From contig CAMLJW010000058.1 of the NCBI GenBank assembly GCA_946480485.1, positions 1 to 16,962 on the forward strand: a DNA stretch of 16,962 nucleotides, written 5' to 3'. Below, piece by piece: positions 6,843-12,787 of the stretch. Both the position numbers and the translations under genes were made by a program. The notes under the pieces were generated by a model. It saw nothing but the letters and a program-made list of their open reading frames with translations, ran no database searches and was not told the origin of the DNA. How positions within the stretch are numbered: position 1 is the first letter of the stretch; each line of letters opens with the position of its first letter. This DNA comes from an uncultured Streptomyces sp. GTDB lineage: Bacteria > Actinomycetota > Actinomycetes > Streptomycetales > Streptomycetaceae.

Positions 6843-7192
6843 GCATGCACCTGTCACCTGCGCACCATGCGCAGCCGGGTACCACCGGTGAGGAGCAGTT
6901 CGCCCTCGCCGCCGAACTCCTCGCCCTCCTCGGCGACCGCACCCGCCTCGTGCTGCTGCACGCACTGGCCGACGACGAGGCCGACGTCACGACGCTCACG
7001 GAGCGGTGCGGAGCCGCCCGCCCGGCGGTCAGCCAGCACCTGGCGCGGCTGCGTCTCGCGGGGTGGGTGAGCACCCGCAAGGAGGGCCGTCGGGTGATCT
7101 ACTCCCTGCGGGACGGCCACCTGCCCAGGGTCGTGGACGAGGCCCTCAACCTCGCCGACCACCGGCTGAGCGATCGGCCGGACCACGACTGA
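6833..7192 (+). CDS. ArsR/SmtB family metal-responsive repressor
   Basis: This 119-residue winged-helix repressor has the family core LLALLGDRTRLVLLHAL (29-45) and the recognition helix ARPAVSQHLARLRLAGWV (62-79). The wing is RKEGRRVIYSLRDGHL. The C-terminal helix matches the alpha-5 metal site of CzrA/SmtB/NmtR: D94 and H96 are present, and H110 is at the +16 position. The +13 position, His in CzrA, is L107. The metal set may be completed by N-terminal histidines (H6, H11, H12) as in NmtR, or by C59. I start at the ATG at 6833, not further upstream, because the promoter and operator sit directly on it. Divergent from the CDF exporter, which is its likely target. Confidence 0.93.
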   Translation: MSARMHLSPAHHAQPGTTGEEQFALAAELLALLGDRTRLVLLHALADDEADVTTLTERCGAARPAVSQHLARLRLAGWVSTRKEGRRVIYSLRDGHLPRVVDEALNLADHRLSDRPDHD

Positions 7193-7236
7193 GCGGCCGG
7201 GGACATGACCGAGAGGCCGCCGGACATGGCTGAGGG
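7164..7236. repeat. Degenerate 20-23 bp tandem repeats across the arsR stop
   Basis: About three and a half units follow one another, each with the pattern G(A/G)C(T/C)GAG...GGCCG..GGACAT. They begin near 7164, 7187, 7207 and 7228. The arsR TGA (7190-7192) lies inside the second unit. A weak imperfect hairpin (arms 7216-7223 and 7247-7255) overlaps and might terminate arsR transcription. Confidence 0.5.
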
Positions 7237-7289
7237 ATGGGGGGTGCCGGCCGGCATACGGCTGAGGAAGCGTCCGCCCGCGCTCCCGC

Positions 7290-7329
7290 GTTCAGTCCTC
7301 CAGCGCCCCCGCCGTTCAGTCCTCCAGCG
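7290..7329. repeat. Exact 16-bp repeat, 24-bp period, across the FAD-Rieske stop
   Basis: GTTCAGTCCTCCAGCG occurs at 7290-7305 and 7314-7329. The right copy encodes the last residues and stop of the minus-strand oxidoreductase gene; the left copy repeats them just downstream. Confidence 0.85.
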
Positions 7330-8863
7330 GATCGCCCTCGCGCAGCTCGCGGCGCTCCAACGGCCGGGTCGCCGGGCCATGCAGCACCTCGCCGTCCGTG
7401 CCGAAGCGGGAGCCGTGGCACGGGCACTCCCAGGCGTGTTCCGCCGAGTTGAAGGCGACCAGGCACCCCATGTGCGTACACCGAGCGGACACGGCGTGGG
7501 CCCGGCCGTCCTCGTCGCGGTATACGGCACAGCGCTGCCCGGCGTGGCGGACCACGGCGCCGCTGCCGGGCGCGATGTCGGCCAAGAAGTCGGCGTGCGG
7601 CGAAGGCAGCCGGTCTCCCACGAAGTGCCGGGCCACCTTCGCCTGGTGCTTGAGGAAGGCCGGTGCCTCACGGAGTACGGAACGCAGTCGCCGCGGATCG
7701 TACAGCTCGGCCCACGGCGGGCGGTCGCCGGTGATGAGCCCGGCCAGCAGCCGGCCGGCCATGATTCCGCCGCTGATCCCCCAGCCGCCGAATCCCGTGG
7801 CGACGTACGCGTGGCGCGAGGCCGGAGGCAGATGACCGACGAGCGGCACCGTGTCGGTGGAGTCGTTGTCCTGCGTGGCCCACCGGTGCGTGAGCGTGAT
7901 GTCCGGGAAGTGCTCCTCGGCCCAGCCGGCGAGGCGCGCGAACCGTTTGTCGGTGTCGCCGGTGCCGGGTGTGAAGTGTTCGCCGGTGACGATCAGCAGC
8001 CGTTGCCCGTCCTTGTACGGGGCGGTACGGACCGATCGGGTGTCCTCCTCGGGCGTGATGTACATGCCGGCGGGATCGCGGTCGGCCGGAACGGGCGCGG
8101 CCACGACGAGTTCGCGGCGCGGCGAGAGCCGCGTGAACAGCAGCGCCCGGTCGAAGACCGGATAGTGCGTGGCGATCACGACATCGCCGGCCGTCACCCG
8201 CGCCCCGGTCTCGGTGGTCAGGCGGCACACGGCGCCTTCCTCGAGGCCGAGCACCCGAGTGCGTTCATGGATCAGGGCGCCCCGGGCCCGCAGGTCATCG
8301 ACGAGGGCCAGCAGGTACTTGCGGGGGTGGAACTGGGCCTGCTGCGCGACACGGACCGCGCCCGCCACGGAGTAGGGGAGCGCGGTCTGCCTCACGAACT
8401 CCGCGGGCAGCCCGGCCTCCTGGGCGGCGTCCGCCTCCGCGCGGATCTCGCCGACGCGTCCGCGGTCCCGGGTGTACGTGAACGCGCTCGCCCGCTCCCA
8501 GTCGCAGTCGATGTGCAGCTCGTCGACGAGGGCCGCGGCGTGCTCGATCGCCTCGGTCTGCGAGCGCGCGTACAGGTGCGCCGCCTGCCGGCCCCGGGTG
8601 CGGCGCAGACGGTCGTAGATCAGTGTGTGCTGGGCGGAGAGCTTGGCGGTGGTGTGGCCGGTGACGCCGGCGGCGACGCGATCGGCCTCCAGGACCGCGA
8701 CGCTCCGCCCGGCGCGGGCCAGTTCCCAGGCCGTGCTGAGCCCGGCGATGCCCGCGCCCACCACGGCCACGTCCACGCTCACGTCCGTGTCGAGCGCCGG
8801 AAACGGCTCGCCCGGCGCCGTGTCCATCCAGTACGAGCCCCGAATTCCTGCGGTCTCGGTCAT
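7316..8863 (-). CDS. FAD-dependent oxidoreductase fused to a C-terminal Rieske [2Fe-2S] domain
   Basis: This 515-residue two-domain protein resembles Bacillus YhfW in layout. Residues about 30-400 form a DAO/glycine-oxidase-type flavoprotein, with GAGIAG at 36-41, the acidic strand end VAVLEAD and the C-terminal FAD motif YVATGFGGWGISGG. Residues about 420-515 form a Rieske domain with CTHMGC (C462, H464, C467) and CPCHGS (C480, C482, H483). The extra cysteines C467 and C482 are the pair that form the stabilising disulfide in bc1-type Rieske proteins, so a relatively high potential is plausible. Substrate and electron partner are unknown. An upstream open frame continues in phase to 9778, but the ATG at 8863 begins right before the recognisable domain. 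Its Shine-Dalgarno is weak. It is divergent from a SigB-type promoter. Confidence 0.93.
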   Translation of the reverse strand: MTETAGIRGSYWMDTAPGEPFPALDTDVSVDVAVVGAGIAGLSTAWELARAGRSVAVLEADRVAAGVTGHTTAKLSAQHTLIYDRLRRTRGRQAAHLYARSQTEAIEHAAALVDELHIDCDWERASAFTYTRDRGRVGEIRAEADAAQEAGLPAEFVRQTALPYSVAGAVRVAQQAQFHPRKYLLALVDDLRARGALIHERTRVLGLEEGAVCRLTTETGARVTAGDVVIATHYPVFDRALLFTRLSPRRELVVAAPVPADRDPAGMYITPEEDTRSVRTAPYKDGQRLLIVTGEHFTPGTGDTDKRFARLAGWAEEHFPDITLTHRWATQDNDSTDTVPLVGHLPPASRHAYVATGFGGWGISGGIMAGRLLAGLITGDRPPWAELYDPRRLRSVLREAPAFLKHQAKVARHFVGDRLPSPHADFLADIAPGSGAVVRHAGQRCAVYRDEDGRAHAVSARCTHMGCLVAFNSAEHAWECPCHGSRFGTDGEVLHGPATRPLERRELREGDPLED

Positions 8864-8910
8864 GCGCACCGAGTCCCCGGGAACGGGCGGACGAAGCATC
8901 GGCCTGCTCC

Positions 8911-8922
8911 ACACGGCCGTGT
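8911..8922. promoter_or_regulatory. Perfect 12-bp palindrome in divergent promoter region
   Basis: ACACGGCCGTGT is fully self-complementary. It lies between the FAD-Rieske start (8863) and the SigB-type promoter (8935), where it could be a dimeric regulator site. No regulator is assigned. Confidence 0.35.
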
Positions 8923-8934
8923 AACGCACCGCCC

Positions 8935-8958
8935 GTTTCAGTCGCGGCCGATGGGTAC
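8935..8958 (+). promoter_or_regulatory. SigB-type general stress promoter
   Basis: GTTT (8935-8938), 14 bases, then GGGTAC (8953-8958) exactly fits the Streptomyces SigB-family consensus GNNT-N14-16-GGGTAC/T. Predicted transcription starts near 8965, about 30 bases before a ribosome binding site and the ATG at 8996. Confidence 0.65.
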
Positions 8959-8981
8959 TCGGGATCATGAACGGAAGAAGT

Positions 8982-8988
8982 AGGAGGT
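8982..8988 (+). promoter_or_regulatory. Strong Shine-Dalgarno of the 56-residue ORF
   Basis: AGGAGGT lies about seven bases before the ATG at 8996. It is one of the best ribosome binding sites in the window and the main argument that the short ORF is translated. Confidence 0.7.
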
Positions 8989-8995
8989 ACCCGTC

Positions 8996-9166
8996 ATGGA
9001 ACCCGGCGCCAGGACAGATATCGATCCGGTCGGCATCGAGCCGGTGAACGAGGAGCCCGGGAACGGAGACGGGGTACGGGCTGTCCTCGCTCGCCGGAGG
9101 GACGGCGCTGGGGAGCAGGAGTTCACGGTGGGTCTTGAGAGCCACATCATCCTGGGCGAGGACTGA
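8996..9166 (+). CDS. Small acidic protein (56 aa), unknown, probably stress-induced
   Basis: This ORF has a strong ribosome binding site and a perfect SigB-type promoter about 40 bases upstream, so expression under osmotic or general stress is likely. The product is acidic overall, with a short arginine patch (LARRRDG) in the middle and an acidic tail (HIILGED). It has no cysteine, signal peptide or membrane helix, and I recognise no family. It sits directly before a stretch that looks like a decayed catalase domain. It may be an independent small stress protein or what remains of a larger gene whose promoter survived. Confidence 0.55.
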   Translation: MEPGARTDIDPVGIEPVNEEPGNGDGVRAVLARRRDGAGEQEFTVGLESHIILGED

Positions 9167-9254
9167 GCCGCGGAGCATGGCGGAGAGCCATGGAGAAGAC
9201 TTCCCTCCCCTTCCCGCTCCCGTCACGCTGCGTGAGCGGCACCTATTCGAGGAC

Positions 9255-9627
9255 CTCGAGACCGCCTTACCGGACGCGGGAATGCGCCCCGGTGATCGCC
9301 GCGGCAGGCGGCAGGCTCGACGTGGTGCCGGCGGGGGTGCCGGGGTCCGGGAGCGGCGCCCACTGAGCGCGGGACGCCAGGGCGGGGGATGCTGTAACCG
9401 AAGGGACCACGGATCCGCGCGTGCTCCTGATGCTGTCGGGGGCCTTCCGGCACGGGAAGGCCATCGGCGGCTGGGCGGGTGCCGAGACCGCTCTGGATCC
9501 GCGGGTATCCCGGTGCCGGTGCGCCGGTCGGGATGCCCGCGGACAGCGGCACGAGCGCCCTGGAACAGGGCGACCTCGACTGCTGGGCGAGTACTGGGTC
9601 CGGGCGCGATTCGGCACCGGCGGCTGA
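9255..9627 (+). pseudogene. Decayed C-terminal (DJ-1-like) domain of a large catalase
   Basis: Fragments in different frames read in the order expected for the C-terminal domain of clade-2 KatE catalases. They are LETALPDAG (9255-9281), then CAPVIAAAGGRLDVVP one frame over. An in-frame stop follows at 9364. After it come TTDPRVLLMLSGAFRHGKAI and GGWAGAE (about 9410-9486), then GAGAPVGMPADSGT in another frame. The last piece is LLGEYWVRARFGTGG, ending at TGA 9625-9627. Typical KatE proteins have comparable blocks such as EAYRHCKAIGAWG and a final LLGEHRVWDRF. At least three frameshifts, one stop and an apparent deletion make it nonfunctional. No catalase core is present. A TTA leucine codon occurs in the first fragment. 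A stand-alone DJ-1/PfpI protein is the alternative parent. The alignment is from memory of the family. Confidence 0.6.
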
Positions 9628-9661
9628 GCACGCCGGTCAGTGAGACCAGGGCGGTACTGAC

Positions 9662-10477
9662 ATGAACCGCGACACAACACTCCAAGGCGATGTCATATCG
9701 AGCCACTCCGTGTTCGGAGCCCCGTGCTGGGTCAGCCTGACGGCACGGGACCAGGACGCCGCGGAGGACTTCTACCACGCGGTGCTGGGCTGGAAGTTCC
9801 GGTCAGCCAAGTCGGGGGAGCAGTTCCGGATCGCGTACGCGGACGATGTGCCGGTCGCGGGTGTCGGGGCGGTGGCCTCCATGTGGCAGATGGCCGTCGC
9901 CTGGACTCCTTACTTCGCCGTGTCCAGCGCGGACGAGGCCGTGGCCCGGAGCCAGGAGCGCGGCGGCACGACAGCGGTCGGCCCGATCGCGTTCCCGCCG
10001 GGACGGGCTGCTCTCCTGGCCGACCGCGACGGGGCGGTCTTCGGCATCTGGGAGGGCCAGCTCGTCGTCGGGTGGGAGACCTGGCGCCGCGCCGCCCCGG
10101 CCTTCCTACGGCTGCTCACCCGCGATGCCTTCGACGCCGCCATGTTCTACGGCGAGGTCCTGGAGTGGGCGACCTCGCGTCCCGGATGCTGCGAGGTCCA
10201 CTACGACGGGGACGACGTGGTCCTGCGCAGCGCCGGAGACGTGGTGGCCCGGATCCACTCCGGCGCCGTGGAGGCGGCGCCCGACCCCACGATCAGACCG
10301 CACTGGCAGGTCCACTTCGCGGTCGCCGAAGTCGAACCCTGCGTCCACGCCGCGCGTGCCCACGGCGGCACCGTCGTCCGGGTCGGCACGTCGCCCACGG
10401 AGGTGCCCCCGACGGAGGCGGTGCTCCGTGATCCCGACGGAGCACGGTTCACGGTGACCTCACGCAGGGACCGCTGA
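9662..10477 (+). CDS. Two-domain VOC (glyoxalase/bleomycin-resistance fold) protein
   Basis: This 271-residue protein has two vicinal-oxygen-chelate domains, like mycobacterial CFP30B (27 kDa antigen) and many Streptomyces paralogues. Domain 1 starts GAPCWVSLTARDQDAAEDFY (about 19-38) and ends near LADRDGAVFGIWEG. Domain 2 starts FLRLLTRDAFDAAMFYGEVL and ends LRDPDGARFTVTS. The usual metal-binding His and Glu positions are not all kept, so an enzymatic role such as glyoxalase I is unproven; binding or sequestering a small electrophile is possible. The ATG is preceded by an AGGGCGG at moderate distance. It follows the catalase relic by 34 bases and may share the SigB-type promoter at 8935. Tandem repeats cross its stop codon. 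Confidence 0.88.
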   Translation: MNRDTTLQGDVISSHSVFGAPCWVSLTARDQDAAEDFYHAVLGWKFRSAKSGEQFRIAYADDVPVAGVGAVASMWQMAVAWTPYFAVSSADEAVARSQERGGTTAVGPIAFPPGRAALLADRDGAVFGIWEGQLVVGWETWRRAAPAFLRLLTRDAFDAAMFYGEVLEWATSRPGCCEVHYDGDDVVLRSAGDVVARIHSGAVEAAPDPTIRPHWQVHFAVAEVEPCVHAARAHGGTVVRVGTSPTEVPPTEAVLRDPDGARFTVTSRRDR

Positions 10478-10533
10478 CGGGAAGAGGACTCGACTGACGG
10501 GAAGAGCACTCGACTCACGGGGCGAGGGACTCA
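10474..10533. repeat. Three tandem 20-bp units spanning two convergent stop codons
   Basis: Units start at 10474, 10494 and 10514. The first two differ at one base (CTGACGGGAAGAG[G/C]ACTCGA); the third is diverged. The VOC stop (10475-10477) is in unit 1, and the stop of the CoA-binding gene (10531-10533, minus) is in unit 3. No other terminator-like fold is evident in this 53-base gap. Confidence 0.8.
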
Positions 10534-10938
10534 CCCGAGCCGTGGGATCTCAATGGCAGGGCAGCGGTCCATGACCATGTCGAGGCCCGCGGCACGTGTC
10601 CTCTCATACGCGGCCTCGTCGATGACGCCGAGCTGGAACCACACCGCCTTGGCGCCCTTGGCCACGGCTTCGTCGGCGATCGCGCCGGCGAGCTCGCTGT
10701 TCACAAAAACGTCCACAACGTCAACTTCGAAGGGAATGGCATCGAGAGACGGATAGCCCTGCTCTCCATGCACCTTCTCGGCCTTCGGGTGAACGGGGAC
10801 GATCCGCTTGCCATAACGCTGCAGGACGTCAGCGACTCCGTACGCGGCCCGCCGCTCGTTGGAGGAGAGCCCGACGATCGCCCATGTGTCACCGAGTTCG
10901 TCGAGGATCTTGCGGATGGTCTCCCTGTCGCTGTGCAC
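10531..10938 (-). CDS. CoA-binding (YccU-type) Rossmann protein
   Basis: This 135-residue protein is a stand-alone CoA_binding domain of normal length. The nucleotide loop is WAIVGLSSNERRAAYG (19-34), followed by RIVPVHPKAE and the DVVDVFVN strand. The C-terminal part WFQLGVIDE...MDRCP is typical; C126 or thereabouts in MDRCP is strongly conserved in the family. Relatives bind CoA, and a link to thiol redox has been suggested. I start at the GTG at 10938, with GGGGAGG six bases upstream, although the frame is open much further. A perfect SigR-type promoter lies about 40 bases upstream, implying induction by disulfide stress. Confidence 0.92.
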   Translation of the reverse strand: MHSDRETIRKILDELGDTWAIVGLSSNERRAAYGVADVLQRYGKRIVPVHPKAEKVHGEQGYPSLDAIPFEVDVVDVFVNSELAGAIADEAVAKGAKAVWFQLGVIDEAAYERTRAAGLDMVMDRCPAIEIPRLG

Positions 10939-10979
10939 GCTGTGCCTCCCCTGGGATGCGGATGTCCACCACAGAAGGG

Positions 10980-11005
10980 AACGACCGCCGACTGCATGCC
11001 ATTCC
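10980..11005 (-). promoter_or_regulatory. SigR-type thiol-stress promoter
   Basis: On the minus strand GGAAT (11005-11001), 18 bases, then GTT (10982-10980) exactly match the Streptomyces SigR consensus GGAAT-N18-GTT. Transcription would start near 10972 and enter the CoA-binding gene after a leader of about 35 bases holding a good Shine-Dalgarno. Confidence 0.65.
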
Positions 11006-11289
11006 CGGGTGGGCAAGGGCTGCTCCGGCCGACAACAGTGGGCGGTGCGCCCGTCCGATCCCCTTTGTCCGCCCGGCGTACCCCCGGGCGCGTCGGCTGC
11101 TTGAGGACCGGGCCCACCATCACGGGCGTGGGCCGCAAGCCGTAACAGGCTGACCGGCTCGCCCAAGGACGCCTCGGCCCGTGAGGAAGACTCCCTCCGC
11201 CCATGACTGAGACGCCTCCCGCCCATGAGTGAACCGCTCACACAGGTCCTGAATGGCGCACACCCCCTGCGTCCGGCCTCCCGCGCGCC

Positions 11290-11295
11290 TACGCT
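11290..11295 (+). promoter_or_regulatory. -10 hexamer of a probable leaderless promoter (CysRS-like gene)
   Basis: TACGCT is followed by CACCCC and then the GTG start at 11302. No Shine-Dalgarno is present. The -35 candidate CTGCGT (11267-11272, 17-bp spacer) is weak. Confidence 0.5.
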
Positions 11296-11301
11296 CACCC
11301 C

Positions 11302-12129
11302 GTGCTCCGTATCACCGACGCCCGAACAGGCGAGCCCGTCGACGCCGCCCGCGCCCGCCGGGGCCTGACCCGTGTCGAGGCGCATGTGCCGCACGCCGAC
11401 ACCACCGGCCTGCGGGTACTCCTGGTCGCCGATGTCCTCGCACGCGCTCTGGAACTCAACGGCACGCCCGTCTGGACGGTGCTGACCGCGCCGGAGGGAC
11501 AGGCGGAACTCCGGGAGCGGGCCACGGCGCTCGGCATCCGGCCGTTCGAGGAGCACCGGGAGAGCGGACGCGGGCCGGGCGAGGGGCTGGGCGAGGCGCA
11601 GGTGCTGCACGTCCTGGGCGCCCCCGGCCCCGCAGACGAGGCGTCGGACGACGGGGCCCCGGCCGGCGTCCATGTCGCAGTCGCCCCGGTCGAGGACGAG
11701 AGCACCGACGGCCCGGCCGAGGACGGCAGCGGTACGGTTCCCGAGGGGAGCGGACCGACCGACCCCTCGGCCCTGCGCCTCGCCCTGCTCGCACGGCCGC
11801 GCCGCGATCCCCTCCGGCTCGACGCGGTCGGCCTCGCCGACGCCGCCAGAGTCCTCGCACACTGGCGAGGAGCCGTCGCCGCCTGGGCCACGCGGCCCTC
11901 CAGCCCCATCCCAGATCCCGTACGCCGGCAGCTGCGTGCCGCGTGGGAGGACGACCTGGACGTGCCCGCCGTCCTCGACGTACTGCGGCGGGTCGCCGCC
12001 TCAAAGAGCGTTCCGGACGGCGCGCGATTCGAGACGTACGCCTTCGCGGACCGGCTCCTCGGGCTCGAACTCACCCGTGACATCGGCCGCGGGAGTCCGT
12101 TTGACATCGGCCGCGGGGACCTGTTGTGA
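11302..12129 (+). CDS. Cysteinyl-tRNA-synthetase-like protein, probably non-catalytic
   Basis: This 275-residue protein appears to be a cut-down class I synthetase paralogue found in Streptomyces. GLRVLLVADVLARALELNG (36-54) resembles the first strand-helix of the CysRS catalytic fold. The later SALRLALLARP and WEDDLDVPAVLDVLRRV resemble its C-terminal helical part (compare DDLDTPAAL). I see no HIGH-type motif, no zinc cysteines and no KMSKS, so aminoacylation or mycothiol-ligase activity is unlikely. The middle (about 95-155) is acidic and low-complexity. A 16-base exact repeat duplicates DIGRG at the C terminus. The GTG start is leaderless by its promoter position. The stop overlaps the start of the phosphatase gene by four bases (GTGA), so the two are co-translated. 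Homology is remote and the function unknown. Confidence 0.6.
   Translation: MLRITDARTGEPVDAARARRGLTRVEAHVPHADTTGLRVLLVADVLARALELNGTPVWTVLTAPEGQAELRERATALGIRPFEEHRESGRGPGEGLGEAQVLHVLGAPGPADEASDDGAPAGVHVAVAPVEDESTDGPAEDGSGTVPEGSGPTDPSALRLALLARPRRDPLRLDAVGLADAARVLAHWRGAVAAWATRPSSPIPDPVRRQLRAAWEDDLDVPAVLDVLRRVAASKSVPDGARFETYAFADRLLGLELTRDIGRGSPFDIGRGDLL
12078..12117. repeat. Exact 16-bp repeat, 24-bp period, at the end of the CysRS-like gene
   Basis: TGACATCGGCCGCGGG occurs at 12078-12093 and 12102-12117. The 24-base period keeps frame and duplicates DIGRG in the protein. It ends ten bases before the stop. Confidence 0.85.
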
Positions 12130-12683
12130 TCGCGCGCGCCGCAGCGGGCCCGCTGCGCAGACTCGTCGTCCTGCGGCACGCCAAGTCGGCCTGGCCCGAA
12201 GGCGTCCCCGACCACGAACGGCCGCTCGCGCCCCGCGGCAGACGCGACGCCACGGCTGCCGGGCGTGCGCTGGCCGACGCCGACTGCCTGCCCGACCTGG
12301 CACTCTGCTCCACGGCGCGGCGGGCCCGGCAGACCTGGGAGCTGGCCGCCGCGCAGTGGGGCACACCTCCTCCCGTACGCCACGATCAGCGGCTCTACGC
12401 GGCCGATGTGCCCGAGCTACTGGCAGTCGTGCGCACAGTGCCCGCCGAGGTCAGGACGCTGCTGCTGATCGGGCACAACCCCGGTCTGGAGGAGCTGGTT
12501 CTCACCCTGGCCGGGGACAGCCTCAACGACGCGCTGGACGACGTACGGACGAAGTTCCCCACCTCGGCGATCGCGGTCCTCGCCTGGTACGGCGCCGGCT
12601 GGCGCTCCCTCGGCCCGGGCACGGCGCTGCTCACCGGCATGAAGGTGCCCAGGGGCATGAAGAAGCCGGGCAAGAAGAACTGA
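12126..12683 (+). CDS. SixA-type histidine phosphatase family protein
   Basis: This 185-residue protein belongs to the phosphoglycerate-mutase-like histidine phosphatases, SixA subgroup (phosphohistidine phosphatase). The catalytic motif is LVVLRHAKSAW with R17 and H18. The second-half catalytic histidine is H117 in LLLIGHNPGLEEL. Supporting residues are in LAPRGRRDA and CSTARRARQT. The C terminus is a basic tail (MKKPGKKN). The GTG start overlaps the upstream stop (GTGA), giving translational coupling to the CysRS-like gene; no separate ribosome binding site is obvious. The target phosphoprotein is unknown, since actinobacteria lack the ArcB pathway in which SixA was defined. Confidence 0.92.
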   Translation: MIARAAAGPLRRLVVLRHAKSAWPEGVPDHERPLAPRGRRDATAAGRALADADCLPDLALCSTARRARQTWELAAAQWGTPPPVRHDQRLYAADVPELLAVVRTVPAEVRTLLLIGHNPGLEELVLTLAGDSLNDALDDVRTKFPTSAIAVLAWYGAGWRSLGPGTALLTGMKVPRGMKKPGKKN

Positions 12684-12775
12684 CCTCGGCGTTGAAGCGG
12701 TCCACCGTGCGGCCCATCGCGCGGCCGGATCATGCCGCCCATCGAGCCGCCCCTCACGCGCGCGCGTGCAGCACA

Positions 12776-12781
12776 TACTCT
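12776..12781 (+). promoter_or_regulatory. -10 hexamer of a probable leaderless promoter (YigZ gene)
   Basis: TACTCT is followed by GGCCCG and then the ATG at 12788. CTCACG (12753-12758), 17 bases upstream, is a partial -35. No Shine-Dalgarno is present. Confidence 0.55.
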
Positions 12782-12787
12782 GGCCCG

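Larger units (their letters stand above)
10939..11301. other. Intergenic region between divergent genes
   Basis: These 363 bases carry the SigR-type promoter for the CoA-binding gene at the left, an imperfect 21/22-bp tandem duplication at 11195-11237 (CTCC[C]GCCCATGA.TGA) and the leaderless promoter of the CysRS-like gene at the right. Open frames through it lack ribosome binding sites, and I see no gene. Confidence 0.5.

Noticed and set aside
7205..8983. A 592-codon open frame on the plus strand
   Set aside because: It lies antisense to the FAD-Rieske gene, whose motifs are unmistakable. Its translation is Arg/Gly/Val-rich with no domain, a typical shadow in GC-rich DNA.
8996..9166. 56-residue ORF as a peptide natural product precursor
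   Set aside because: It has no Cys/Ser/Thr-rich core, no recognisable leader and no modification enzymes nearby. A stress-protein reading fits the promoter better.
8864..9778. N-terminal extension of the FAD-Rieske gene up to 9778
   Set aside because: The added 305 residues are Arg/Pro/Ser-rich, resemble no known protein and run through the SigB-type promoter and the catalase relic.
10939..11862. N-terminal extension of the CoA-binding gene
   Set aside because: It would run through a strong Shine-Dalgarno, the SigR-type promoter and the antisense of the CysRS-like gene. The family is normally about 135 residues.
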